Assembly (NCBI GenBank): GCA_022885665.1 | Contig: JAGQDJ010000632.1 | Coordinates: forward strand, 32,835 to 96,834 | Length of the DNA: 64,000 nucleotides | DNA from: Triops longicaudatus | Taxonomy: Eukaryota; Arthropoda; Branchiopoda; Notostraca; Triopsidae | Direction of reading: 5' to 3' | Shown: positions 48,201-59,196 of the stretch, in pieces | Numbering within the stretch: position 1 is the first letter of the stretch | How the letters are laid out: each line of letters begins with the position of its first letter | Program-made: the position numbers and the translations under genes | The notes under the pieces: model-generated | The model's database searches: none | Seen by the model: the letters and a program-made list of their open reading frames with translations, nothing else | What the model was told of the DNA's origin: nothing

Positions 48201-51200
48201 TTAAAGTAGTTGCAAGGGTACAAAATTAAGGAATCTTGTCTTTTACAGCAGGTTTCTCGTACTCGCGATTTTGCATATTCTCCTACAAGCGGATTTAGCT
48301 GTATCTAAAGTGACACTTCTTTTGCTTATGAATCTTATATTACAGTTAAACGAGGACGAATATAGGCTTTAAAAGTAAGGAAGGCTTTTATTCTACCAGC
48401 TTTTAACTCATGTACGGTTTTTAGCTATGTAAGCTACCAATCATGTTACCTGAACAAAATTGTCCCCAAAGAAAGTCTTATTACATGCGGGAGTTACTTA
48501 TTTCGTACCTCAGTCACTCATTCTGTTGCAGAGAACATCGAGTCTATGGTCGTAGGGATTAATCTCTAATGTGTCGTTTCAGTTTCATTTATCCAACCAT
48601 GGACGAATTGGGTGAACAGTTGATTGACATTATGCTTCATTTTGGACTAAAAACCATTATTGGGTTGGGCGTTGGAGCTGGTGCCAATGTATTAGCTCGT
48701 TTCGCTTTAGTCCATCCTGAAAAGGTAATGTTTGTTGTTGCTTGTTTTTATCGCAAACTTAGGGGATTTAGACGACTTACATCAATAAGTGGACCGTAAT
48801 TGTTTCTTAAGGTGGATGCGCTGTGCTTGCTGAATTGCATATCGACCACAGCTGGCTGGATCGAATGGGGTTACCAGAAAGTCAATGCGCGACATTTGCG
48901 ATCCAAGGGCATGACGCAAGGGGCGCTAGATTATTTGATGTGGCACCATTTTGGAAAAGTAAACGAAACCTCAGATAGTTACGTGTGATTTATTCTCATT
49001 ACGTGAATTACTCATTTAGCTGACTGAAGAACGCAATCATGATTTGGTGCACGTTTACCGCGAATATTTTGAGCGTCTGGTCAACCCTGTTAACCTAGCG
49101 ATGTTTATTGACTCTTACGTTCGTCGCACTGATCTTAACATCGCACGTGACCCTGACGTCAGTGCAGGAGTCCTCAACGCAAATAAAGGTAGAACGCTCC
49201 GTGTTCCAGTCTTGAACATGACTGGTGCCTTGTCGCCTCACGTTGACGACACTGTAGTGTTCAACGGCCGCTTGGATCCAACCAATTCAACGTGGATGAA
49301 GGTAAGATCATAAACTTTCAATACTAAATGTAATTATTATCCCAATAAGTAACCGAGAACACGTTCAATAAAACCATTTTCTATTTACAGTTGCAAGACT
49401 GTGGCATGGTTTTAGAAGAGCAGCCGGCCAAGGTTGTGGAAGCGTTCCGACTCTTCCTTCAAGGAAACGGTTACGGTAAGCTAAGAATAAAAATGAAAAT
49501 TGCCATCTACGCACGTTTTTGGAGTTCTCTTTTGAGCATGATATTTTTATTTCGTTTCTTTGTCTCCTGTTGCCGGCTTCCCATGTATCTTTTGTGTTTT
49601 GTCCGTAATTTTAGGTCCGCTTTTATCCCGGACCAAGAAGCTGCAGGTAAAATCAAAATATATTATGTGTGACAGCTGTTAAAGTGTTGGTAGTGAGGTG
49701 TTAGCCTTAGTATGCAGTCGTCAATGGATAATCTAATGCTTGCTTGGGTTCATGTTGCGAAAGTGTTCTCTGATGACTTGTACTCATGCCAGCAATTTTT
49801 CTTTTTCACAGCTATAAAATTGGCCCGCAAATCCCTGCCTCCCATCAATGAAGGTAAGACTAATTATTTAAGATTTCTCTGTAGCGTGCGCCAAGAAAGC
49901 TACTGAGACAAAACAGAATTTAAAAAATATTGCACATAATTTGCTTAATAAAATGCAACTCTTTGGTAGCATTCGGAATTAAATGAAATTAGAATGTAAA
50001 ATAACAAATTCCTGGGTTTTGATTTGAATCTATTCAGCAACTTTATTGTATTCTTTATTTTATGTATTCAGTACTCGGGGTAAAGTCGATTCAAGTGAAC
50101 GATCTCAGGGCTAATAACCACCTCTGCTTGAGCCGAATAGAGCCGAGTACGGCTTGACATAGACCGGCTTCGACTTGGCTTGGAGGCCAACTTTCACCGT
50201 ATTTGACCCCTTAAAATTACACAATTTTTATATAAACATTACTTTCTTGTTCTTTGCTAATACTGTCAAAGTTTAAGCTTTGTCCAATTGACACTTGCTT
50301 TCGTATAAATATTACTTTACTTGATTCTTGCTAACGATGCAGAATAGCGTTCTTCGTTTGATTTTTAAGTTTACTATTTCATAATATATTTTTATAATTT
50401 AGTTATAGCCTATATGCATAATTTATATTCTATTTAGTTTCGATTTACATTTAATTTAATTTCAATTTATATTATATTTATTTTACGTTTTTAATGATAG
50501 TATCAGCTTCAGTTCGACCCGACCTGATGAGGACTTGCTTCGGCTCAGCTCGACTTGAAAGGTTGGCATGCTGAACCGAGCCGTTGTCACCTCTAAACTA
50601 TCTGCTGCTACGCAACGGGTCTTACGTAAGACCCACATTCATTCCTCGAACGTTCTTTTCGTGATGGATAGCATAGATCTTGCAATAGAAGTTTTCGTTT
50701 TTGCGCATTGCTGTGCCGAAAGCATGGGATGTTTGCTTGGATCGGTTATTATTCTGGGTACTGCACATTAACCAACGTTAAAGAAAAATACCAGTAGATC
50801 TGAAAAACCTGATAAAAGTCTCAGTCACATTAGCTTCTTGTCTTATCGAACACTATTGATATACGTTTAAATAGCGATGTTATCTATTAGTCGAACAGGT
50901 TCTGTTTTAGTTTCGATCGGTATTTCTTGTCGCACTGTTTAAATAGGATCGGTTTAGTAGTCAAACAAATGAACCGTTCATGCTTTTGTCTTTTTGTTGT
51001 GATCTACGTTATGAGTTAACTCATGATTTCTTCTCGTCTCTCTGTTTCTTGGCTTTGTAGCTACTCCAGTGTCGTCGCCTACTACGACAATTCCTCTAAC
51101 CCCTCTGTCTTCTTCTCCGACTAACTTCCAAATAGCGACGCCTTCACCCGATTCGGAAGCTCGTTTCTTGCCAGGAAACTCGCCTTCCGATATCCGTATA

Positions 51201-51251
51201 ACAGAAAACCCCATTTCGGTGACAACAGAACAAACCGCTGTTATTGCTTAA
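45212..51251 (+). CDS. NDRG-family protein, MESK2-like
   Basis: N-myc downstream-regulated family protein, closest to fly MESK2. The family has an alpha/beta hydrolase fold but no catalytic serine: here the nucleophile elbow reads GVGAG instead of GxSxG, so an enzyme role is unlikely. Family members act in stress responses, trafficking and growth signalling. Exons: 45212-45423 (start MSNSGGG), 45944-46000 (second possible start at 45960, MPASSTAEETALLG), 46994-47193, 47246-47366, 48583-48724, 48812-48958, 49020-49301, 49391-49475 and 51061-51251. The long form is 478 residues and the short form 402; an optional 42-nt exon adds 14. Conserved stretches: AIFTYHDLGLNY, CIYHINAPGQEEGA, YPTMDELGEQL, WIEWGYQKVNARHLRSKGMT, LSPHVDDTVVFNGRLDPTNS and EEQPAKVVEAFRLFLQGNGY. 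The Ser/Thr/Pro-rich tail after residue about 340 resembles the phosphorylated tails of relatives. Confidence 0.95.
49615..49853 (+). CDS. two alternative C-terminal exons of the NDRG gene
   Basis: Between the core exon ending at 49475 (phase 1) and the last exon at 51061 (phase 1) lie two short exon candidates with good acceptors and donors. One, 49812-49853, is 42 nt, phase 1 on both sides, and inserts 14 residues including AIKLARKSLPPINE, like the LARSRT motif of vertebrate NDRG tails. The other, 49615-49646, is 32 nt and changes phase: spliced to the 42-nt exon it stops at once, and spliced to the last exon or read through it gives a short alternative C-terminus starting GPLLSRTKKLQ. They are therefore best seen as mutually exclusive. 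Confidence 0.6.
50119..50594. repeat. possible hAT-like element remnant, AT-rich core
   Basis: An intronic stretch of the NDRG gene with an AT-rich core flanked by GC-richer blocks made of AGCCGA/TCGGCT-type words. A 7-bp CACCTCT occurs at both edges (50119-50125 and 50588-50594). Read on the minus strand, the right edge begins TAGAGGTG, a start typical of some hAT elements, but matching terminal inverted repeats are not convincing. Confidence 0.3.
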
Positions 51252-52174
51252 ACCAAGGAACAGTTGAGTTTTGTTGCACGATCCGACGGTGGACATGTAG
51301 AGCTGTAATCTAACAACACATAGTGAAAACGTATTACACCTTGTTTGTGCTTGTTTTGACGCTTTAGCTTGTGGTTTCATGAAATGTAAACTAAGCTGAC
51401 TCGGGTAATTTGGATCTTCTCCCATTTCACGCAATTAGTGGTGCTTGAGTAATTACGTTCCACTTGCTTTACGAACTGCCTTGCAAATTCGGGGGAATAT
51501 TATTAATTTGGGCGTGGTTTATTTTGATCGGGTGTGGAAAAAGCATGTCGGAAGAAAACAGTAGCAGATTGGAGGAAACTTTATGTTTGATTGTTCCATT
51601 TGTAGGTTAGTGAAGCCTCCCCTGCCTGCCCGTTAAGTTGTGAATGAAGCCGTAACTCCAATGTATTATGTTGTGTGCTTTGCACTCCCCAAGTTCCTTG
51701 AACTTACTGCGTAACGGGAGAAAAATCCAGTTGAAGAGTTCGAGTCAAAACATCTCTAATTTGGGTACATTTGCGTGCTTTGTCGTCATGGATCTTTATA
51801 ATAGAGAACATTAGTACCGATTCGCAGTTGCCGTATTAGAGAACACAACCTTAACAATTCTTGTCAAGTTTGCTGCAATATGAATTTAGCGTTCATGTAG
51901 GTTTACCATAAAAATATTGTACATATATCACAATGTCGTGAAAAAAAAATTGCAGGTATTATTTTCAGCGAAATTTAATGCCTGCCTTATTATATTAGTG
52001 GTATGCTCTGTGAATGTAATGGCTGCCTCTTTTGATTACACATCATACTGTTTAAAAGAAAAGCGTAAATAGTATTTATTTAAAAGCACGATTGGTATGT
52101 AACAGTAATTACCCTGGTTAGTTTACACAGATCGAGAAACACATGCACAGGAAAAAAAAAGATCATACTTGGTT
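51252..52174. other. convergent 3' regions of NDRG and XKR-C
   Basis: The two genes meet tail to tail. A minus-strand AATAAA at 52075-52080 lies about 95 bp past the XKR-C stop and is a likely polyadenylation signal. No clear AATAAA is seen for NDRG. No other gene is visible. Confidence 0.5.
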
Positions 52175-54020
52175 TTAAGGTTTTTTGAAGATTTTCGAGT
52201 TGGGTGACAAGGTTGTCCTCCGTAAAGGAGTGCGAGGTAGCAACGGAGGAGGAGTGGTACAAAAGGAGTTTGTACCAATACTCGAGTTCAGGGTCACGTC
52301 TGGTGCTCGAGGAAGACTTATTGGACTCAGTGGGGACGGAACAAGATTGTCTTTGGGGTGTTTCTTGATCTCACGCAAAAGATTCTCTTTGTCAAAGCTA
52401 GGAAACTTTGGCGATTCTTTGGGGCTAACGGCCGCACTGGGAGAATTGAATTTGTCGCGTAATATTGAAAAATTACGCCGAACTCTTGGAGTTTCTACTG
52501 GCGTATTATTAGGAGCCAAATTGCTCAATTTGGAAAGGAAACTGACCTCTACGTAGGTCAAATCTTCCGCGTTTTCAGGAGTGGACGGGAGAGCCGCCAA
52601 CTTTTCAGTTTGAGACGGTGATTGGGAGTATTTTGACGACTCGCTGGGCGGCACGGGAGAATTGGGAGAATTCGGTGGGGGTGGGTACAAAATGAACAAC
52701 TCTGACATTGAGGGATAAAATACATTACAGAGACTTTCATTCATCACTTCTTCAACAGTGTGTACTAGGGAACTAGAACTCTTTCTTAACAGATTCGGCG
52801 TGGATTCCTGTTCACGGAAACTTTGAGTTGAAGCCGGAGACGAATTAGTGGACACGACTTGTTGGGGTTTACTCACATTGCTGTCGGTAGATACACGAGA
52901 TGCGTTCTTAGCGCCCAGACTTTGATTAGTTAACGAAGCGTTAGATGATAGTTCGGTTTCTTCTAGAATTACGGATAACTGTGGCTTCTGAGCATAGTCG
53001 AGCGTAATGTGGAATGAATTGGTAGGAGTTTCTTGCGAATCTGCATCCCAGATGAATTCATAGAGTTGATTGTGAGCAGAACTCTCCAAATCGGTTTGAA
53101 TTTTTTCACGCAGTGGTGTATCAGTGGATTGATCCCTAACCGAGTCCTCTTGGATTTGTTTGACGGTACTGTAGTTTTCCGAGGTGGCTGTCGAGGTGAA
53201 AGTAGAATTCAAAGGTTCTCTTTCATAACAAGTGCTATAGTCGTGAATGTTTTCTTGAATGTCAGGATACGTTGACCAGTGCCGAACACCCCAGTTAGTG
53301 CGATTAACGTTCGAAGAAGGCATATTTTCGTAATCATGCGTAGACATTCTTTCGCTTATTACAGACTCGGTATCAAGGGGTAGAGCTAGTGTTAACGCTT
53401 TTTCATCTATTCGCAATGGAATGTCGTTGTCTTCTCCTGTTTCCTGCGAACAAGTATTAGTGATACTTTGAATTTCTTCGTAATCGTCAACCCGTTTAGG
53501 ACTTGAGCTTTGCCTTCTTGAAGTTTTGGGAGTCTCCTGGAGTTCGTGAGTCGTGCTTGGAGACATTTTAGGTTTTAATTCCACCGATACGACTGTAACT
53601 TCTTGGGGGGAAGACAAGTCATCCAGTTTTTCACTGAGCGACGTTTCGTCTTCTAAGTTTAAGGCGGGGTTTACTCCCAGGTGCATGCCTTCATCCCGTA
53701 AGGGTGTATTGCCTTTCGACGAGGGTACAGCAGCTTCACTAATAGTGTAATTTATTAGGCATTTAAAAGACTCAAGGATGAAAACGCAGCTGCTTACATT
53801 AAGATGAGTGGCCTTGGTCCGTACGCGAACTTGAGCGAACGAAGTGTTCCTAAACCCGAGCCGGTGCTCTTACACGATACAGGAGATTCAGCATTTCGTT
53901 CCTGGTTTTCATACCAACACGAGATGTCCTTGGGGCCACTGGGATGGAACCAGCGATAGTATATTAGCTGGCTTAACAAACCTAGTAGTTGTGAATGTTA
54001 GAGTGTTATTGACTTTAATC

Positions 54021-54052
<32 letters not shown>

Positions 54053-55398
54053 AATTTTACCTATGACCGAAGTCAAGGCTACAACCATGGGTGCAATTCT
54101 CATAAACCACACCGAACCTTGTTCGTAGAACCTAAGAAAGACAAAAACGCAGGCGACGTTCTCCATTGCTGTAATTACGTCAAAAGTCGCGGCTTTGGCT
54201 CGCGAAGGACCTTCTTGTAGATTGAAGAAACAAAAGCAATAAATAACGCCCACGATGGCGTTATACACCTTTTCCTCCCACCACGTTGAGCAGAAATCCG
54301 TTTTTTGTGCCACGATCCACCACGTCATAACAAGCCAATGGCATCCTGCATAACAAAACGTTTAATAGTGTTTATTAATATAAGAAGGCAAGCAGTTCGC
54401 ATTATACCCATAGCTAACGGCATCCACTCGTGAAGGACCAAAGACAACAGAAGCAACGCAACAAGACGGGCTCCTACAGCTCCTCCTCGCCAAAATGCTT
54501 GCAAAGTAAGTCCGGCCCATGACAAAGCTTCCTTGTCGGGTCGCGTGTTCCTCATAGCTTTGCCATACGCAGCGATTCCCCATCCGAGAGATGCTGTAGA
54601 GGCTATGGCGCAAGCAACTACAATTCAAAAAGGAAAAATAAAAATGTTCGGCATTACGAAAACTGGTTCTGGCTAAGTGTTGTCGTTAGGTACTTGTCCA
54701 CGGATTCCAGCTCTCCATTTGGGCCATAATATGTAGTTGTAACAGAAGCTGGGGAGCGGACTCCATGAAGGACTCAAAGAGCCGAAGCATACATATGTCA
54801 TTCTGATGGTGGTAATAGCGCTGAAAAGCAAGTGGCGTGTTCTCTTTTTGTGCTTCTTTGCCAGTTTCCATTAACAGGTAATATCTATAAACCACAAAAT
54901 GTAGCACAAATAGGATGTAGCTTCTAACCAACGTACCTGTAGCCCACGCCGAGCAGAAAACAATGTGGTATCCACGCTTTGGTACAAAGCAGATCATCCA
55001 CGGCCAACCAACGTAGGCTTATACACTGGATTATCAGCAAAGGTAGGAAAGAAAGTAGAAATGTCATAATACTCCAATCCAAATGGCCGGATTGCAAATA
55101 CTGAGCGGCTAGAGCTAGATCTGTTATATGAGAAATCACATATGAATAATTAGAATTATTGTAAGTTTCAGCGCATGGTTACTTTTTGTTTATCCAAGGT
55201 CATGCTTTCATATAACATATGTGCTAATTTGAAACAAAACAGTTTACCTGTAGCCAAATCTAGGATGTATGTGATTAGCGAAAGAGCAGTTAAAACTAAA
55301 TCCACGGTAGTAAAGGTCGGTTTTCGTTTCCATCGTTGAAAAAACTCTTTTTCTAGACTGGGATTGTTAACGGCCAGGTTTGAATCTCCCGCAGCCAT
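52175..55398 (-). CDS. XK-related protein (XKR-C), long-tailed
   Basis: Third XKR family protein in the window, 922 residues. Exons on the minus strand: 55248-55398 (ATG at 55396-55398), 54937-55120, 54694-54884, 54408-54617, 54061-54345, 53798-53981 and 52175-53738, all GT-AG and in phase. The membrane part (about residues 1-390) shows FTTVDLVLTALSLITYILD, LGVGYRYYLLM, ESAPQLLLQLHI, ALSWAGLTLQAFWRGG, MGCHWLVMTWWIV and TAMENVACVFVFLRF, the same ordered landmarks as XKR-A and XKR-B. The last exon codes an approximately 520-residue tail, Ser/Thr/Pro/Glu-rich with clusters of SP sites near the end and no recognised domain. The many-exon layout contrasts with XKR-A's single exon. The gene lies 638 bp downstream of CLPTM1L on the same strand. 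Scramblase function is inferred from the family only. Confidence 0.9.
54021..54048. repeat. 28-base T run (A28 on the gene strand) in an XKR-C intron
   Basis: Lies in the intron between the fifth and sixth XKR-C exons, 12 bp from the donor. It shows ordinary homopolymer expansion in this genome. Confidence 0.9.
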
Positions 55399-56035
55399 TT
55401 TTCTCTGTTATGAATATTTCAAGACACTGCTGCCCCTTTCGGGAAACATTTAGAGATCACACGCACGGCTAACATTGCCAGGGGCTGTCCTACTTTTTCA
55501 AATGCGGACTAACCACATAAGTTGCGATTTACGCGATATTTGCGTTCTAGAAGAATTATCGGTAGGAATCGCGAAGTAAGGCGCTTCTAAATTCTCACAT
55601 GTCCGGAAATTTTATTTTCCACTAGATCAATTTACGAGGTGTTCATAGTTACGAATGTTGAATGCTCTGAAATACAGTCCAATGCCCTACATTCTTATTA
55701 ACATAATTAGTTAGCGGGGGACGGCATATTACGAGTAGATTTTTTCTTTCATCCTATGAGTTTTGTAGTGTTGAACAACTTGTAATAAGAAATAACTACG
55801 AATTTTGGAGGCTATTTGTGCGATGTTGAAGGGTAATAAAGCACTGAATTCGATTTACTCGCGCGCAGGACGAAGAAAAAAAAAACATGCTGACCGAATT
55901 ATACTGTATTAAGGAACCATTTACTACACCCATATTAATAGACAGTCACATTGCACTTTTTGCAGATTACCATATAGCCAACTTGGTTACGTTGAGGACA
56001 AGCGAATTATGCATTCAAGTATATTCATACGTAGC

Positions 56036-58290
56036 TTAATTAGTTTTCTTTTCATCTTCTTCACCTGTACTTCCGAATTCATTAATACGCTTTTTATCAA
56101 CAGGATATAGCCTAAAAGGAACGAGTGCTGTAGTTACATGTTACGTTAAGACTTCGCGACTGGACAATAACTTACCATCGTTGGTATAGATAAATTAAAA
56201 ATACGATATCGTCTCTGAAACAAGCTACTCGATGAGCCGTTGGCATCCTAAGATGTAAGAAAATATTATCACATAAGTTAAGGCATGTACAAAAATCACT
56301 TACGTTATGAGAAAGCTGAATACGTCATCGATAAAGGTATTGAATGCCTTAACAAGAATCAATCGTCAGTAAACATATTGAAATAACTATTTGCAAAAAG
56401 ACTTTACCTTGTACATGAATGCCTTCCATGGAAGATGTGCGACGGATTTCAATCGGTAATTAACAAACAACTGAGGGAGCATAAAAAGGAATCCAAAAGC
56501 GTACACGCCGTTCACGAGGCTGTTGACTACCCATGAATACCAACTGAAGAAAAACTCCAGTTAGCAACACGTTATCATAACTCAGTAAAAGAATTCACCT
56601 GCGATGTGGATTGTAGAGCAAGGAGTAAACGGCTCCGGCAATGCAGAGTGGATAGAGTAAATAAGAGAGATATTTCATGCTCTCCAGATCGAATTTTTCC
56701 GTTTCCTCTTCTTCATTGGTTGTTCGGCCTAATCTTATACGCGGTATGTAACTACTCCAGACAACGTGTACTTTAAATGCCTTGCAAACTTTCCATACCT
56801 TTGGGAGAGCATTATTAAATTATTGCTACAGTCAACATCTAAAAAATAAATAAAAAGATACTTCAATAACCGCTCCAATTATAGCCGGTACCAAAACAAG
56901 TAGGCTAGTATTCTCATCCAAGAGGTATAGAACAATAACCCACTGACTGAATGTTCTCCAAAGCAGAGTACGCGTCGAAAGCCCTACCATGTTTTCTCTA
57001 CTTTTCCAAAACGCGACGTCGTTCTTAAATGCCAGGAAATCAAAAAGCAACTAAATACAAAGTGAGTTATCTTAACCACACTTCCGTGACAAATTGATTT
57101 TGTTCTTACGTGGATTCCGGCAATGAAAAAGGTCATGCACAGAAATATAACATTCGTGTCTGTAAAAATGCCCTTAATTTCGTCCATATCTTTGCTTGTA
57201 AAGCCAGCAAGTTTTAACGTTTGCAGAGCGCTAGAGAATTGTAGCCACAACCTACATTAAAAAAATTACATTATAAGTCTTACGAATGGATGCTACGTTA
57301 CCATATTACCTTAATTTGCCCAGACTAATGGGACTGAAACCAAACGACACTGGGTATTCTGTCATGGAAGTGTTAATTTGTACTAAATCTTTCAGCCGAC
57401 TGCTGAGACCATCTACATAAACAGTAGGCAAATAACTGCCTTTAGGCGATAAGCTGGAAAGGAAAACAAAAGCCATTTTAAGAGTTTCACGAGAAAGAAT
57501 TGCAGTTTGGGAACTTACATTAACAAGTGGCCGAGATCCATTGGCAAATCTTTTGCTGGCAGAGGATCAGCATGAGATAAAACATTCACAACAACTCGAG
57601 TTTTGAGGTGAGTTACAGGAATGTCAAGCTGAGCAGGGTTTGGGTCCGAATCCTATTTACGGAAAAACATCGGTGTAGAAATCGCCTTTCACGAAATCTT
57701 TCCGCTTACGTTTCGGTCCCCTAACAGGTTGAACGCTTGGGCTACAGGGACTTGATATTCTGTTAAGGGGAAAGATGTGTAGGTAGCATAACTGTCCGAA
57801 AGTGCTGTCCGCCAATCGCCGTCGTTCCGATGGCGCGTCAGAAAAGCGTGCAGATATAATGTACCATTCCTTCTTGTTTTAAGCGGCAGTCGTACAGCAA
57901 TTACTCTGTAGTTTGAAACAAATATTAAAGGTATATTTTTTATTTTGATACCATATTACGCGCCTTTCTGCTTCTGTGAGATAATCAAAAGGGTCGATTT
58001 GTTCCAATAGGGACAGTTGGGTGTCGACGTTTGGTTTTGAAGTGGTTGACGTTAGAAGAATTAGCTTTTTAAATTATTTTAGTAAAGTTAAGTTAGTGCA
58101 CTTTTTCTCACATTTTTGTTTACAAATTTACTTGTAATTTTGGCTTCGAAGCTATGTACGCCGAAATGCATGATTCTTGGGTTGTGTCACAGTTGGGTGG
58201 GAAAAACAATTTTCCAATGGTCCAGATTGAGTAAGATATATACGCAATAAATAGTCCACTTAGGGCTACCGAGAACGTTAACTTTCCCAT
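56036..58290 (-). CDS. CLPTM1L: CLPTM1L (cleft lip and palate transmembrane 1-like)
   Basis: A multipass ER membrane protein; human CLPTM1L is reported to act as a lipid scramblase supporting GPI-anchor synthesis. Twelve exons on the minus strand: 58132-58290, 57964-58064, 57710-57905, 57519-57652, 57310-57453, 57110-57251, 56862-57050, 56599-56798, 56408-56543, 56304-56347, 56176-56247 and 56036-56111, giving 530 residues (human 538). An N-terminal helix is followed by CISAYIASKPKLQ, a luminal domain with NGTLYLHAFL, then LLFDFLAFKNDVAFW, DENTSLLVLVPAIIGAVIE, MKYLSYLLYPLCIAGAVYSL, LPQLFVNYRLKSVAHLPW, AFNTFIDDVFSF and CFRDDIVFLIYLYQRW. The C-terminus EDEKKTN carries a KKxx dilysine ER-retrieval signal. 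The second intron must use a GC donor to keep frame and family length. CLPTM1L rather than CLPTM1 is chosen from the FKNDxxFW and TSLLVLVP regions. Confidence 0.96.
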
Positions 58291-58839
58291 AGCTTCCTTG
58301 TCCCACTATGTGCGATACAGGGTCAAGTCGTGGCTTATTGCAAGCAATAGAAAAACTGGTTTTACGTTAACGGGTTTTCTGCAAATTTTAACTAACAACA
58401 CATTTAAGTTTAACCTTACAAGAGAGTTGTACGACTGACGAAAAAATCCAATGCGCCTGGAAGGACCACCCCTGTGAAGATCGATTTAAAATACAGCGCA
58501 AAATTAAAGAAATTTTAGGAATACATTTCCCGCTTGTTGATATTTACATCACAATTGCTTTGGTTGGCTGGCATTCAAGTTGCTAGGCAACGCACTGATC
58601 AATTTGCCGGGAAATCAGTTTGAAGCTGAGAAAGGAACACTTCAAGGTCAAAAACACTCCATAGAAGGTTGATTTCTCGAAAAACTTGGTGTACTCAATG
58701 CTTAAACCTGTTTGGCTAGTTGTGATGATGACGGGCCCATAAATTTTTGAGTATTTTTGAGAGCCAAAGTGAGTTCACACGCGAAGATCTTTTCACTAAC
58801 CCTCAGCAAAATAACTCAGGTAACATGTAGGCTTTTGGT
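58291..58839. other. CLPTM1L upstream region
   Basis: Contains the presumed CLPTM1L promoter on the minus strand. On the plus strand a short ATG frame at about 58699 (MLKPVWLVVMMTGP) looks signal-peptide-like but stops after 14 codons, and I cannot splice it to the small frame downstream. Confidence 0.35.
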
Positions 58840-59196
58840 TTGCATCTGCAAAATAAATACAACTTTCCATTAAAAAAAAGACGGTACTTCTTCGCTGTAA
58901 TTATCTTTTTCTTTGTGCCTGGCTCTTGCTTTCGCCGATCCAACTCAGAAGAGATTCTGGAAATTAGCTCCAAGCCTCTTGCTTTCGATACTACCGCTGA
59001 AGAAATGGTTGACTTGGATACTGAAGAACACAAACTTAAAGCATAAATGGGTCCAAAGCACGCAAAAATGCCAAAATATGGCGTCCTGAACTACGGTATT
59101 CCGAGTTATGGAATGCCAAGTTATGTTTTCCCCAATATTCCGAGCTCCGGACACGCTGGCTACCCTAGCTATGGCTACAAATATAGATACCCATAA
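58840..59196 (+). CDS. small Tyr/Pro/Gly-rich secreted-type frame with an internal stop
   Basis: One frame runs from 58831 to 59043, ends in TAA (59044-59046), and continues in the same frame from ATG at 59047 to TAA at 59194-59196. The upstream part lacks an ATG. Its F/I-rich start (RRYFFAVIIFFFVPGSC) mimics a signal peptide, but the DNA is also a good polypyrimidine tract ending in CTCAG at 58944-58948, so the true exon may begin at 58949. Acidic sequence follows (LDTEEHKLKA). The 49-codon downstream part is basic and then repeats a GIPSYGMPSY-like motif, as in small structural or cuticle-type secreted proteins. I cannot tell whether this is a pseudogene, two frames, stop readthrough or a sequence error, and I assign no function. 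Confidence 0.35.

Noticed and set aside
49615..49853. Both NDRG microexons used in one transcript
   Set aside because: The 32-nt exon ends in phase 0 and the next begins CTA TAA, giving an immediate stop.
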